Assembly: GCA_905215695.1 (NCBI GenBank)
Contig: CAJMQN010000005.1
Coordinates: 62,001-126,000 of the forward strand
Reading direction: 5' to 3'
DNA: 64,000 nucleotides
From: an uncultured bacterium
GTDB taxonomy: Bacteria; Bacillota; Clostridia; Christensenellales; HGM11417
The first letter of the stretch is position 1; every line of letters starts with the position of its first letter. This document shows, one piece after another, positions 17,165-26,326 of the stretch. The notes under the pieces were generated by a model. That model ran no database searches, was not told the origin of the DNA, and saw only the letters and a program-made list of their open reading frames with translations. The position numbers and the translations under genes are program-made.

Positions 17165-18452
17165 GACTTCCAAGGCGAGCAAGGACGCGGCGGAGAAAGT
17201 CCGCAAGGTCGCGAAAGCGGCTGCCGGGGTCAAGGTCAAGAAAAAACACAAAAAGGTTGTGCTTGCCGTATCGCTCGTGCTGATTGTGGCAATCGTAGTG
17301 GGCTGTTGGTTCTATGACCGCTCCTCGCTTATGTTTTCGGATTTTTTCTATGACGTTTTTTACGAGCTGATTCACCCGACCCAGCCCGTTGACGCGCTCT
17401 ACCACGAGATATCGCCCGCACCCGAAGAGCCGGGCGTCGCAAACGGCGAAATGCTTGTGCACTTTGTGGACGTGGGACAGGGCGACTGTATCATTCTTCA
17501 GTTCCCGGACGGCAAAAATATGGTGATAGACGGCGGTCCCCGTTCGGCAAAGAACGCCGTCTTGGCGTACATAAAGGCTTACAACATCACGGAATTTGAA
17601 TATCTCATGCTCACGCACACCGACGAAGACCATTGCGGGAGCATTGACGACATCATCAACAGCACCGACGTGAAAAATTTGTTTGTGCCTGGCGTGACCA
17701 CTTCGCAGATCACGACCACGGTCTATCGGCAGTTTATCGAAGCTATGGAAAACGAGTTGAAGACGGTCGAGGGCGCAACCTCGAAGATTTCCGCGGCGGG
17801 TATGACCTTCGGGAGCGAAGAATACGGGTATCAGTTTGAAATCGTCGTGCCCGACGAGGGGTATCACGAGTCGGTCAAGAGTTCGAACGCAGAGCTCATC
17901 AATTCGGTTTCTCCCATCATGTTTCTGACCTTCGGGGACAAAAAAATCTGTTTCACGGGAGATTCCAACGAGATGAACGAGCCTATCTTTTTGGAGAAAA
18001 TCAAGACCATCGACCGCAACGGGGACGGAACCGTTGACGAAGAGGATTACGCTTGGTACGACTGCGACATTCTGAAAGTTGCGCACCACGGGAGCCGAAC
18101 TTCCTCGACGCAGGAATTTTTGGACGTTGTCAAACCCGAAATCGCGGTGATTCAGGCGGGAGAGGGAAACAAGCACGGTCATCCGACGCCCGAAGCGCTC
18201 TCTCGACTCGAGAATACCGTACTGACAGACGGGAGCAAGGGCGCGGAAATTTACTGTACCATCGACTACGGCAGCGTCGTATTCCGTCTGACTGCGGAGG
18301 ATGATGTCACCCAAATTTCGGAGCCCGTGACCACGAAAAAGCCCGCGAAATCGGGGGACTCCTCCCGCGTCGTCCTCTCCCGCGTTTGGTGCGCGGAATC
18401 CCGCCGCCGCACGGTTTTCGTGCAGGGCGAGGGTCTGCGAGCCGCCGCATAA
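17148..18452 (+). CDS. Membrane-anchored ComEC-like metallo-beta-lactamase-fold hydrolase with EF-hand-like insert
   Basis: The protein has 434 residues. A lysine-rich cytoplasmic N-terminus is followed by one membrane segment (about 37-54), so the enzyme domain is probably outside. VHFVDVGQGDCIILQFPDG, LTHTDEDHCGS (156-165), FTGDSNE (269-274) and KVAHHGSRTSS (310-320) are the metal-binding and core motifs of the ComEC/Rec2 MBL branch. A loop at 289-300, DRNGDGTVDEED, has the Asp-Asn-Asp-Gly spacing of a calcium-binding EF-hand or dockerin loop. The basic C-terminal tail (from about residue 395) looks unlike the rest and may reflect a late frameshift. The substrate is unknown; nucleic acid or phosphodiester is possible. 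Confidence 0.8.
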   Translation: MANKRKTSKASKDAAEKVRKVAKAAAGVKVKKKHKKVVLAVSLVLIVAIVVGCWFYDRSSLMFSDFFYDVFYELIHPTQPVDALYHEISPAPEEPGVANGEMLVHFVDVGQGDCIILQFPDGKNMVIDGGPRSAKNAVLAYIKAYNITEFEYLMLTHTDEDHCGSIDDIINSTDVKNLFVPGVTTSQITTTVYRQFIEAMENELKTVEGATSKISAAGMTFGSEEYGYQFEIVVPDEGYHESVKSSNAELINSVSPIMFLTFGDKKICFTGDSNEMNEPIFLEKIKTIDRNGDGTVDEEDYAWYDCDILKVAHHGSRTSSTQEFLDVVKPEIAVIQAGEGNKHGHPTPEALSRLENTVLTDGSKGAEIYCTIDYGSVVFRLTAEDDVTQISEPVTTKKPAKSGDSSRVVLSRVWCAESRRRTVFVQGEGLRAAA

Positions 18453-18472
18453 TCCGTATCTTTTCCGCCAAA

Positions 18473-18505
18473 GGGATTGACAATCCCGGGCGGCTCGTTT
18501 ATAAT
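18473..18505 (+). promoter_or_regulatory. Consensus sigma-A promoter of lgt with overlapping palindrome
   Basis: TTGACA (18477-18482), 17 bases, TATAAT (18500-18505): a full consensus promoter. The -35 lies inside a perfect 15-base inverted repeat, GGGATTGACAATCCC (18473-18487), which could be a repressor site. Confidence 0.85.
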
Positions 18506-18533
18506 AGTACGGAAAGCCAAACGAGGTAACGGT

Positions 18534-19361
18534 ATGTACGACAAACCAATTATTAAAATCGGCAGTCTTGAGATCAATCTCTACGGTATCTGCTTTGCCA
18601 TCGGGATTATTGTCTGCTTGGTGCTGATGCTGAAATTCACCAAGAAGAAGGGCATGACGCCGCAGGCGCAAAACTTCTTCTATTTTACGGCGATCGCGTC
18701 CATCATCGTGGGCTATTTTTTCGCGGCTCTCTTCCAGTCGATATACGATTACATTGAAAATCCCTCAAAGGGTTTTCACCTCTTCGACCCGAACTATCCG
18801 CAGGCAATCACCTTTTTGGGCGGTCTCATCGGGGGGGCGGGGTGCTTTCTCGGAATCTATTACGGACTCGCCCGCGTCATCTACAAGGACAAGGAAAAAT
18901 ACATGGAAATCCGTCGTCAGTTCCCGATTCTGTTGGAATTTGCGCCCTGCGGGATTCTGATTGCGCACGCCTTCGGACGAATCGGCTGTTTCTTTGCGGG
19001 CTGCTGCTACGGCGCGCATACGGACAGCTGGCTTGGAATAGAGTTCCCGGGCGGCGGAGCGGCAAATTCGGGCAAAGTTTTCCCGACGCAGCTTTTCGAG
19101 GCGATTTTCCTGTTCGCGATGTTCGCGGTGTGCACCGTTCTCTATTTCAAGGACATTCACATCAACATGGCTGTCTATATGGGCAGTTACGGGCTGTGGC
19201 GGTTTTTGATTGAATTCCTGCGGGACGACCATCGCGGAGAATTTGTGGGCGCGCTTACGCCCTCGCAGTTTTGGTCTATCCTGTTGGTGGTCGGCGCAAT
19301 TGCGCTCATCGTCCTGCGAGTGGTACTGAAAAAGAAGAAAAATTACGATCTCTGGGTGTAA
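18534..19361 (+). CDS. lgt: Prolipoprotein diacylglyceryl transferase
   Basis: This is a 275-residue multi-pass membrane enzyme that adds diacylglycerol to the lipobox cysteine of prolipoproteins. The diagnostic motif [16 protein letters not shown] is present, with a clostridial-type Cys-rich variant. [13 protein letters not shown] lies upstream and the C-terminal [14 protein letters not shown] includes the conserved arginine and glutamate. The ATG at 18534 has a GAGGT Shine-Dalgarno and starts the conserved N-terminal segment. A perfect promoter lies upstream. At least three lipoproteins encoded later in this window would be its substrates. Confidence 0.94.
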   Translation: MYDKPIIKIGSLEINLYGICFAIGIIVCLVLMLKFTKKKGMTPQAQNFFYFTAIASIIVGYFFAALFQSIYDYIENPSKGFHLFDPNYPQAITFLGGLIGGAGCFLGIYYGLARVIYKDKEKYMEIRRQFPILLEFAPCGILIAHAFGRIGCFFAGCCYGAHTDSWLGIEFPGGGAANSGKVFPTQLFEAIFLFAMFAVCTVLYFKDIHINMAVYMGSYGLWRFLIEFLRDDHRGEFVGALTPSQFWSILLVVGAIALIVLRVVLKKKKNYDLWV

Positions 19362-19387
19362 AGACAAAGACAAAACGGGGGGCTCGC

Positions 19388-20863
19388 ATGAGCGGATTCA
19401 ACGACGAACTGTACGTAGAGAAACAGAGCGAAAAGATTTTAGAGAGAATCAACAAGTTTAACAACAAGCTTTACCTGGAATTCGGCGGAAAGCTCTTTGA
19501 CGATCTGCACGCGGCGCGCGTACTGCCCGGTTTCGACCCCAATGTCAAGACCAAGCTCCTTCAGCGTCTCAAGGACAAGCTCGAAATTGTCTTCTGCATC
19601 AGCGCGGGGGACATAGAGCGGAACAAGATTCGCGCGGACTTCGGAATCACTTACGGCGACGAAGTTCTGCGCCTTGTGGACAACCTCCGCGCGCTCGGCA
19701 TCTATGTCGGCAGCATCGTCATCACGCAATTCTGCGACCAACCCGCGGCTCTCGTGTTCAAGAATAAACTCGAGATTCGCGGAGAAAAAGTCTATATTCA
19801 CCGCTTTACCAAGGGTTACCCGAACGACGTGGATACCATCGTGTCGGACGAGGGATACGGCGCAAATCCGTACATAGAGACCAGCCGTCCTCTTGTCGTC
19901 GTGAACGGTCCGGGACCTGGCAGCGGAAAACTTGCGACCTGCCTTTCCCAGCTTTTCCACGAATACAAGAGGGGAGTTTCGGCGGGGTATGCGAAATTCG
20001 AGACCTTCCCGGTTTGGAATTTGCCCTTAAAACATCCTGTCAACATTGCTTACGAGGCCGCCACTGTGGATATTAAAGACTTTAATATGATTGACTCATT
20101 CCACCTCGACGCCTATGGCGTGAGCGCGGTGAACTATAACCGGGATGTTGATGTGTTTCCGGTCGTGCGCAATATCCTGACAAAAATAACGGGAAACGAG
20201 GATCTCTACCGTTCGCCGACGGATATGGGCGTCAACATGATCGGATACGCCATATCGGACGACGAGGCGGTGCGTGAGGCGGCGAAACAGGAGATTATCC
20301 GTCGGTATTACAAGGTGGCGTGTGACTACAAGCAGGGATTGTGCGACATCGACACGGTGCACCGCGCGGAACTGCTCGTGAAATCTGTGGGCTGTACGAA
20401 AGAGGACCGCAAGGTGGTTCGTCCCGCGATAGAAAAATCAATTGCGTGCGAGAGTCCCGCCATTGCGATGGAGCTTGACGGAAAAATCATTACGGCGCGG
20501 GATACAAAAATCATGTGCGCGTCGGCGAACATCATCATCAACGCCGTCAAATCCCGCGCGAACATCGACGACCGGATCATGTTGATTTCGCCCATTGTCC
20601 TCGGTCCGATTCAAAAACTGAAACGCGACACCTTTAAATCGGAATCCCTTTTGGACATAGAGGAGTGCCTTTTGGCGCTGTCCGTCTCTGCGGCGACGAA
20701 TCCGATGGTGGAGTATGCGATGAGCATGCTGCCGACGCTCGAAGGTTGTGAAGCGCACAGCACGGTCATGTTGCCGGAGCGGGATTTGCGCATCTTCCGC
20801 CAGCTCGGAGTGAATATCACCTGCGAGCCCGAATTCAAGTCCAAACTGCTTTTTCAGAAATAG
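19388..20863 (+). CDS. DUF1846 family protein
   Basis: The protein has 491 residues and matches by eye the conserved DUF1846 proteins of Firmicutes and other anaerobes. Features are [18 protein letters not shown] at the N-terminus, the [20 protein letters not shown] glycine-rich loop, [20 protein letters not shown], and [14 protein letters not shown]. The loop resembles a nucleotide-binding P-loop (GPGSGK). It contains no signal peptide. The biochemical role is not established as far as I know. The gene starts 26 bases after lgt with only a weak Shine-Dalgarno, and is probably in the lgt operon. Confidence 0.85.
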   Translation: MSGFNDELYVEKQSEKILERINKFNNKLYLEFGGKLFDDLHAARVLPGFDPNVKTKLLQRLKDKLEIVFCISAGDIERNKIRADFGITYGDEVLRLVDNLRALGIYVGSIVITQFCDQPAALVFKNKLEIRGEKVYIHRFTKGYPNDVDTIVSDEGYGANPYIETSRPLVVVNGPGPGSGKLATCLSQLFHEYKRGVSAGYAKFETFPVWNLPLKHPVNIAYEAATVDIKDFNMIDSFHLDAYGVSAVNYNRDVDVFPVVRNILTKITGNEDLYRSPTDMGVNMIGYAISDDEAVREAAKQEIIRRYYKVACDYKQGLCDIDTVHRAELLVKSVGCTKEDRKVVRPAIEKSIACESPAIAMELDGKIITARDTKIMCASANIIINAVKSRANIDDRIMLISPIVLGPIQKLKRDTFKSESLLDIEECLLALSVSAATNPMVEYAMSMLPTLEGCEAHSTVMLPERDLRIFRQLGVNITCEPEFKSKLLFQK

Positions 20864-20987
20864 GGGAAAGGGCGCGAATTCGGTCGAAAGTGGGAACATG
20901 CGCGTATGCACATATGAGCGAAAGGGAATTTCAAAAAATTTTTGAAAAAATCGAATGAAAATAATAGCTTTTTTTTAGGAAGTTTGC

Positions 20988-21024
20988 TATAATAGTAAAG
21001 CTGATTTCGGATTAAGAAATCAGC
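20988..21024 (+). promoter_or_regulatory. tRNA-Ala upstream region: -10 box and leader hairpin
   Basis: TATAAT is at 20988-20993 with only a poor -35 partner. A 9-bp perfect stem (21000-21008 with 21016-21024, 7-base loop) follows, 9 bases before the tRNA. This is probably the promoter and a structured 5' leader of the tRNA precursor. Confidence 0.5.
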
Positions 21025-21032
21025 GCACCTAA

Positions 21033-21108
21033 GGGGGTGTGGCTCAGTTGGTAGAGCGATGCGTTCGCAACGCATAGGCCAGGGGTTCGAGTCCCCTCAT
21101 CTCCACCA
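21033..21108 (+). tRNA. tRNA-Ala (anticodon CGC), CCA encoded
   Basis: A complete 76-base cloverleaf can be drawn. The acceptor stem is 21033-21039 with 21098-21104, and the D stem GCTC/GAGC is at 21042-21057. The anticodon stem ATGCG/CGCAT surrounds loop TTCGCAA (21064-21070), anticodon CGC at 21066-21068. The T arm AGGGG/CCCCT surrounds TTCGAGT. The discriminator is A (21105) and CCA is encoded (21106-21108). The acceptor stem carries the G3-U70 wobble that identifies alanine tRNAs. The 3' half is overlapped on the other strand by the tail of a recombinase reading frame. Confidence 0.96.
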
Positions 21109-21760
21109 CTCGTTCGTAAAACGAACCCGTAGAAAAGTCTGTTACATTGTAACGGACTTTTCCTTTTTTATTTCCGTAGTAAATGACCTTGTTTACGAAG
21201 GTATCAATCAAGGCTTGTTTATTCTCGGTTTTCGTATAGTCAAGGTGTTTGAACCGCTTAACGTAATAGCGTAAATCTTCCAACTTAAAGTCAAGTATTT
21301 CGGATTTCTCAACTTCAAGCTGCAACTCAATTTCTTTGCGTTCTTTTTCGAGTTGATCTAATTTTTCGAGAATGGTATTCTTTGCCTTGCCGTCCATAAG
21401 CAGTTGCATAAGATTATCCGTTGCTTTCTTATTCGTAGCAAGCAACTTTTCTAATCTCGGTACGTTGCCGTTTTTCAATTCTTCTTGCAAAATATCATAT
21501 AGTGCTTGCGATATTTTATCTATAAGTTTATCGTCAAGCAATTTAAGCGTGTCCTGTATAACGGCTTCTTCGATTAAATCTTTGGGTACGGTTTCTTGCT
21601 TGCAACCGTCTTTCTTCCCGAAACAGCGATAGTAGGCATATTTCTTGCCAGTATGGCTCGTTCCGCTTACGCCCGTCATAGAACTCTCGCAAAGACCGCA
21701 AAACAGCTTTGTGGTCAGCAAAAACGGCTCCTTCGCCTTCTTGGACGAAGGAGTTTGACA
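21044..21760 (-). pseudogene. Large serine recombinase, C-terminal fragment (5' part missing)
   Basis: About 238 residues remain. They match the part of large serine recombinases after the catalytic and recombinase domains. KAKEPFLLTTKLFCGLCESS and YYRCFGKKDGC form the zinc beta-ribbon (Cys pairs). A long coiled-coil helix rich in Lys/Glu/Leu follows, then ALIDTFVNKVIYYG. The catalytic serine domain is absent, because homology stops at about 21760 where glycosidase-like coding on the other strand begins. The C-terminus, VVEMRGLEPLAYALRTH, is encoded by the antisense of the tRNA 3' half, as expected if the tRNA end was the attachment site. The base composition is AT-rich compared with neighbours, consistent with foreign origin. 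Confidence 0.82.
21133..21169 (+). terminator. Hairpin with T-run downstream of tRNA-Ala
   Basis: A 14-bp stem (21133-21146 with 21148-21161, one T-G pair, very tight loop) is followed by CC and six Ts. It lies inside the recombinase C-terminal coding region on the other strand. It would terminate the tRNA transcript. Confidence 0.7.
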
Positions 21761-21762
21761 CG

Positions 21763-23472
21763 GCGATTTGGGCGGCGCCCGTATTCGGCTACGGCGGCGG
21801 ACAGGGTGGCGGGGAGACGGACGACTCCTTCATGCAGATCAAATCCCTTCGCGCCGAACAGATTGCCCCCTCGGTGTATTGTCCTTCGGACGAAAGGTTT
21901 ACGCGGGCGTATGCGGCGTATGTGGGGGAACTCTCCCGTCTCGGCGTGGGGACGATCGTGCTCGACGACGATTACTGTCTCGCCTGCCGCGGGGAGATAT
22001 GGGGGTGCGCCTGCGACAACCATATTCGGGAGTATTCGCGCAGAATTGGACGGGAGATGACTCGGAGCGAAATCTGCGAAAAGGTGCTCCTCTGCGGAGA
22101 GAACGAGTACCGAAAGGAGTGGATTCGGATGCAGCGGGACACCATGCTCGACTTCGCGCAGGTGATGCGGGCGAGCGCGGACCCGTCTGTGCGCCTCGGC
22201 GTCTGCGCGGGCAGAACCTCTTGGGACATCGAGTGCGCGGACTCTTTGGAGATCGCAAAAGTTCTCGCGGGCGCGCACCGTCCCGTCATTCGGCTGACCG
22301 GCGCGCCCTATTGGCAGGATTCTCTCGGGAGCGTCGTAGAGACGGCGCGGTTACAGTGCCATTGGCTGAAGGACGAGGACGTGGAACTCCTCACAGAGGG
22401 AGATACTTACCCCCGCCCTCGGTACGCGACGCCCGCCTCCGCGCTCGAGGGCTTCGACCTCGCGCTCCGCTGCGACGGCGGTGCGGAGGGCATTCTGCGT
22501 TACATGCTCGACTACAACTCGTCGGCGAAGTTCGAGACGGGGTATATCGAGCACTATTTAGAGAACCGCGCCCTCTATCGTGTCGCGGAGAAACACTTTT
22601 CGGGCAAGCGAGCGGCGGGCGTACACCTGTTCGAGCCACAAAGAGTGTTTCCCGTTCAGACCTTTGACGAGGGGCAAATTTATCGGAACAGATTCATGCA
22701 CCGAAACGCCCTGCCCACCGCCGCGCAGCAGTTCGCGGCGGACAACGCGCTCGCCGTCACCTATGAGCCGCAGGGCGGCGCGCACATCGTATTCGACGAC
22801 AGGGCGCATCTGCTGCCCGAGGAAATGTTCGGCGAAGGTCTCTATCTCGACATGAAGGCGGCGCGTATCCTCGCGGAGCGGGGCATCGACGTCGGTTTGG
22901 AAGGGGCGGAGGTGAGCGCGCGTCCGGATACGGAATACTTCGAGGACGACCGCGAGTACGTGGCGGTCAACTGCGACGGCAGGTTTTACGAGGCGGAACT
23001 GAAATCCGGCGCCGCGGTGCGCAGTTGGTTTTTTGTGGGAGAGAAACGCTTTCCCGCGGTCTATCGGTACGAAAACGCGAAGGGAGAGCGGTTCTGCGTC
23101 CTGTGCGCGGACGCCGACCAGTCCCGGCAGTACAGCAAGTACACGGCGGGACTCTTCCGCAGTTACTGCCGCGCGCGGCAGGTGCAATCCGATCTTGAAT
23201 GGGCGGGCAGAAAACCGCTCGTCGCAAAGGCGAGCGGTCAGCCCGACCTCTATCTGTTGGTCAAAGAGGACGAAACGTCGTTGTCCGTCGGTGTGTTCAA
23301 CTTCTTTCAGGACGCATGGCTCTCCCCAAAAATCGAACTCGGCGAGAGCTATGCCTCGGCGGCGTTTTACAACTGTTCGGGCAGATTAAAGGGGAAGACC
23401 GTTCTGCTCGACAAAAAAATCGAATCCTACGGATTCGCGGCAATCGTTCTGAAAAAGAGGGGAAAGAGATGA
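21763..23472 (+). pseudogene. Glycosidase-like protein, 5'-truncated at the recombinase junction
   Basis: About 569 residues are recognisable. The first part is like an unassigned TIM-barrel glycosidase group (VFGYGGGQGGGETDDSFMQI, VGTIVLDDDYCLAC, RLGVCAGRTSWDIEC, LTEGDTYPRP). The last part is a beta-rich domain ending VLLDKKIESYGFAAIVLKK. The frame happens to stay open to 21709, but codons before about 21760 are antisense to recombinase, so the native N-terminus has been lost. No ribosome-binding site precedes the junction. The stop overlaps the next gene start (ATGA). It was probably the first gene of a glycan-degradation operon. No precise enzyme activity can be given. Confidence 0.6.
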
Positions 23473-25104
23473 AACACATCGGTGAACTTGCGGAGGAACT
23501 CGCCCTTTCGCTCCTTGCGCGCGGCGACGAAGAGAGAGAACGCATCGCGGACGAGGAAGGATTTTTCTCGCATATCCGTCACATCAGAAGATGGTTTCGG
23601 GACATGACGGGGGTTGACCCGCGGGAATATGAGCGTGCGGGATTCTTCTTCGAGACCGCGGACAGCGCGCGCGGGGCGGGATTCCGAAGGGAAAATCGGA
23701 TATATCGGTTCACGGACGGGACGACCTTTCCCGCGGACGCCTATCTTCCCGAGAGAGAGGGCAAGTCTCCCGCAATCCTGTTTCTCTGCGGGCACGCCAA
23801 CGAGGGCAGAAGATTTCCGGACTATGTCGCCGCCGCCCAAAAATTCGCCGCAAACGGATTTTTCGTCCTGATTGCCGACCCGATCGGACAGGGGGAGCGC
23901 GCTGCGCCTCCCTATTGGCAGTATTCCTTTCGTGAAACGGACGCAATCTATGCACACGCGAAACTGTCGCGCACCGCGCGGGCATTCGGAACTGCGCCCT
24001 GCGGTATCTTTTATCGGGACGTTCTGCATCAGCTCCGCGCGCTCTGCGGCGATTCCGCCGCGGACGGGTCTCGCGTGGGCGTGGCGGGGCACAGTGGCGG
24101 GGGAATGCAGACGGCGATGCTCATGCTCGGCGGCGCGCCCGGCGTTTCGGCGTTTTCGCCCTCCTGCTATCTCACGGACATGCGGAGCATTCTCAAAAAC
24201 CGCGTTATTTCGGACGACGAGCAGATTTTTCGGGATATGCTCAAAGAGGGTTTGGACTACTGCGACATGCTTCTCGCCGTCTATCCCGCCAAAGTGCTTG
24301 CGCTCGGCGCAAAGCAGGATTTTTTCCCGATAGAGGGCTTCCGCCGTTCGGTCTCCCTTGCGGCGGAGACCGCCGCGCGCGGACTCGGGCAAAACTATAT
24401 TGATTCGGATATTTTCGACATCGGACACCGCTACGACGGGCAGATGTCGGAAGCGGCGCTCGCCTTTTTCCGCCGCACCCTCTCCGCGCCCCGCGCTCCC
24501 TCCCGAATCGATCTTCTCTCCGAATCCGCCGCCGCCGAACCCCGCCCGACCTCCGCCCCCTGCGCGGACTTCGACCCGAAGAAACTCAAATTTTTCAAGG
24601 GCGCGGGGGACAAAGATTCTGCTCTTTGCGGACAGCGCGCGGCAGAGCGCCGAGCGGCTCGCAGAGCTCTGCAAAATGGGAAATCTGTATCTGTACCCCC
24701 TCGGAGTCAACGCGCTCGAAGAGGACAAATCGTACGGCGTGGGGTTTGACGACGCGGTGTTCAACAGCCGCGCGCACGCGGACAATCTGCTCGCGCTCTG
24801 CGGTTCTTCCCTCGCCGCGTCAACCGTCGCAGAAATCCGAAACGCGGTGGAAGCCCTTTCGGAACAGGTTGACGAAGTCGCGGCGGACGGACTTGTGGAA
24901 CTCTGTCTTGAGACCGCGCTGTGCGAAAAAAAAGGCGTCCGCGCCGAATATCTCGGCAACGTCCGCGCAGTGCTGAAAAAAGACGTGGAGGGGGAAAAGG
25001 ATTTGAGCCGCTACGCCCACTCTCTTATCCCCGGTATGTTAGAACGCGCCGCAGCGTGCGGGCTGTTCGGGTTCGGCAGTCAAACGGGTTTGCCGCCGAC
25101 GTAA
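23469..25104 (+). pseudogene. Alpha/beta hydrolase (acetylesterase-like), interrupted by a 1-base frameshift
   Basis: Residues 1 to about 380 are an alpha/beta hydrolase: PAILFLCGHANEGR for the oxyanion strand, FVLIADPIGQGER, the nucleophile elbow VAGHSGGGM (Ser209), and FDIGHRY for the histidine. Near 24605 the frame breaks. Coding continues one frame on (KILLFADSARQSAERLAEL and onward) to the stop at 25104, adding about 165 residues. A run of five Gs at 24605-24609 is the likely site; four Gs would restore one protein of about 545 residues. This may be a sequencing error, a true mutation or slippage. The start overlaps the previous stop, and the end overlaps convergent nagA by 25 bases. Confidence 0.7.
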
Positions 25105-26261
25105 ACGCTTCGGATTTGAATTTTTCCCTCCGTTCGGTCGAACAGAACGAGATCCGCGTCCCAACCTGCCGCGATTCTGCCCTTCCTGTCCGCGATTCCG
25201 AGAATTTCGGCGGGAGTAAGGGAGAGCATGCGCACCGCCTGCGGAATGGTCGCGGGCGTGAGCGCGAGCATGGTCTCGAGCAGTCTGTCCGTGGTCGCGA
25301 CGCTCCCCGCGAAGGAATTGCGGTCGGGGAGAAAGGCGACGCCCTGTTCGACGACGACGGGCTGACCGTTCTTGCGGCTCCCGATGATGTAGGGGGGCGA
25401 AGTGAGCCCCGCGGCGCTCGTGCAGTCGGTAATCAGCGCGATATTCTTTTCGCCCTTGACTTTCAGGACGAGGGAGAGAAGTTCCGCCGGCAGATGACAG
25501 CCGTCCGCGATGAGTTCCACCCGAAAACCGTCATAGAGGTAACCCGCCTCGACAAGCCCCGCAATCCGAAAGCTGTTTCTGCGGATGACGCCGTTCATGC
25601 CGCTGTAAAAGTGTGTAATCAGCCCGAACCCCTCCCGAAGCGCCTCGAGCGCCTCCGCGGCGGTGCAGGAACTGTGCGCCGCAGACAAAAGAATCCCCCT
25701 GTTCCGACACTCCGCGGCAAACTCCGCCGTGCCCTCGAGCTCGGGCGCGGCGCTCCATCTCTTGATGTGCGGCGACGCGTCCATAAACTTCCGGTAGTGG
25801 GATTTTGTCGGACAGAGCAGATACTTCGGGTCCTGCGCGCCCCGCTGTTCGTAGCTGAAGTAGGGTCCCTCAAGGTGCAGACCGAGGAGATTTGCGCCCG
25901 CGTGCGGTCTTTCGACGTAACCGTTAAAACAGTGCAGGGCGTCGAGAAGTTCCTCGTCCGCGGCGGCGAGTGTGGTCGCGAGCATGGAAGTCGTCCCGTG
26001 CGCCGCGTGAAAGGACGCAATGTTCTCGAAATCCGCCTCCGTGGCGTCCATAAAATCCGAGCCGTTCCCGCCGTGCACGTGCATGTCGATAAATCCGGGC
26101 GCGGCATAGCACCCGCCGAAGTCCGCGACAGTCTCCCCGGGTTCGGGGATGAGCCCGCGCCCGATTTCGGCGATTTTACCCTCCCGAACGCGGATATCCG
26201 AGTCCGAAAGAATTTCATTTTCCCCAACGATATTTACATTTTTTATGAGCAAAGTATCCAT
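25080..26261 (-). CDS. nagA: N-acetylglucosamine-6-phosphate deacetylase
   Basis: This is a 393-residue amidohydrolase-superfamily enzyme that removes acetate from GlcNAc-6-phosphate. Motifs are APGFIDMHVHGGNGSDFMDA (metal-binding HxH), LLGLHLEGPYFSYEQRGAQD, LSAAHSSCTAAEA, ITHFYSGMNG, LIADGCHLP, LITDCTSAAG with the catalytic aspartate, and NSFAGSVATTDRLL. The ATG at 26261 is chosen because it opens MDTLLIKNVNIVGENEI. It lies 7 bases from a -10 box, so the mRNA appears leaderless. The gene is divergent from the 848-residue glycosidase-like gene and convergent with the hydrolase. A NagB-like deaminase lies far away at 57.5 kb. Confidence 0.94.
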   Translation of the reverse strand: MDTLLIKNVNIVGENEILSDSDIRVREGKIAEIGRGLIPEPGETVADFGGCYAAPGFIDMHVHGGNGSDFMDATEADFENIASFHAAHGTTSMLATTLAAADEELLDALHCFNGYVERPHAGANLLGLHLEGPYFSYEQRGAQDPKYLLCPTKSHYRKFMDASPHIKRWSAAPELEGTAEFAAECRNRGILLSAAHSSCTAAEALEALREGFGLITHFYSGMNGVIRRNSFRIAGLVEAGYLYDGFRVELIADGCHLPAELLSLVLKVKGEKNIALITDCTSAAGLTSPPYIIGSRKNGQPVVVEQGVAFLPDRNSFAGSVATTDRLLETMLALTPATIPQAVRMLSLTPAEILGIADRKGRIAAGWDADLVLFDRTEGKIQIRSVYVGGKPV

Positions 26262-26267
26262 AAAAAA

Positions 26268-26296
26268 ATGATAGCACAAACGAGGGAAATAATCAA
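26268..26296 (-). promoter_or_regulatory. Sigma-A-like promoter of nagA, leaderless geometry
   Basis: On the minus strand TTGATT (26296-26291), 17 bases, TATCAT (26273-26268). The +1 is expected at about 26261, the A of the nagA ATG. No Shine-Dalgarno is possible. Confidence 0.65.
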
Positions 26297-26326
26297 CAGA
26301 ACGCCCACAAAAAAGGAGTTTTTTAT

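Noticed and set aside
21709..21762. Apparent start of the glycosidase-like gene at 21709
   Set aside because: These codons are antisense to conserved recombinase sequence, so the extension is accidental.
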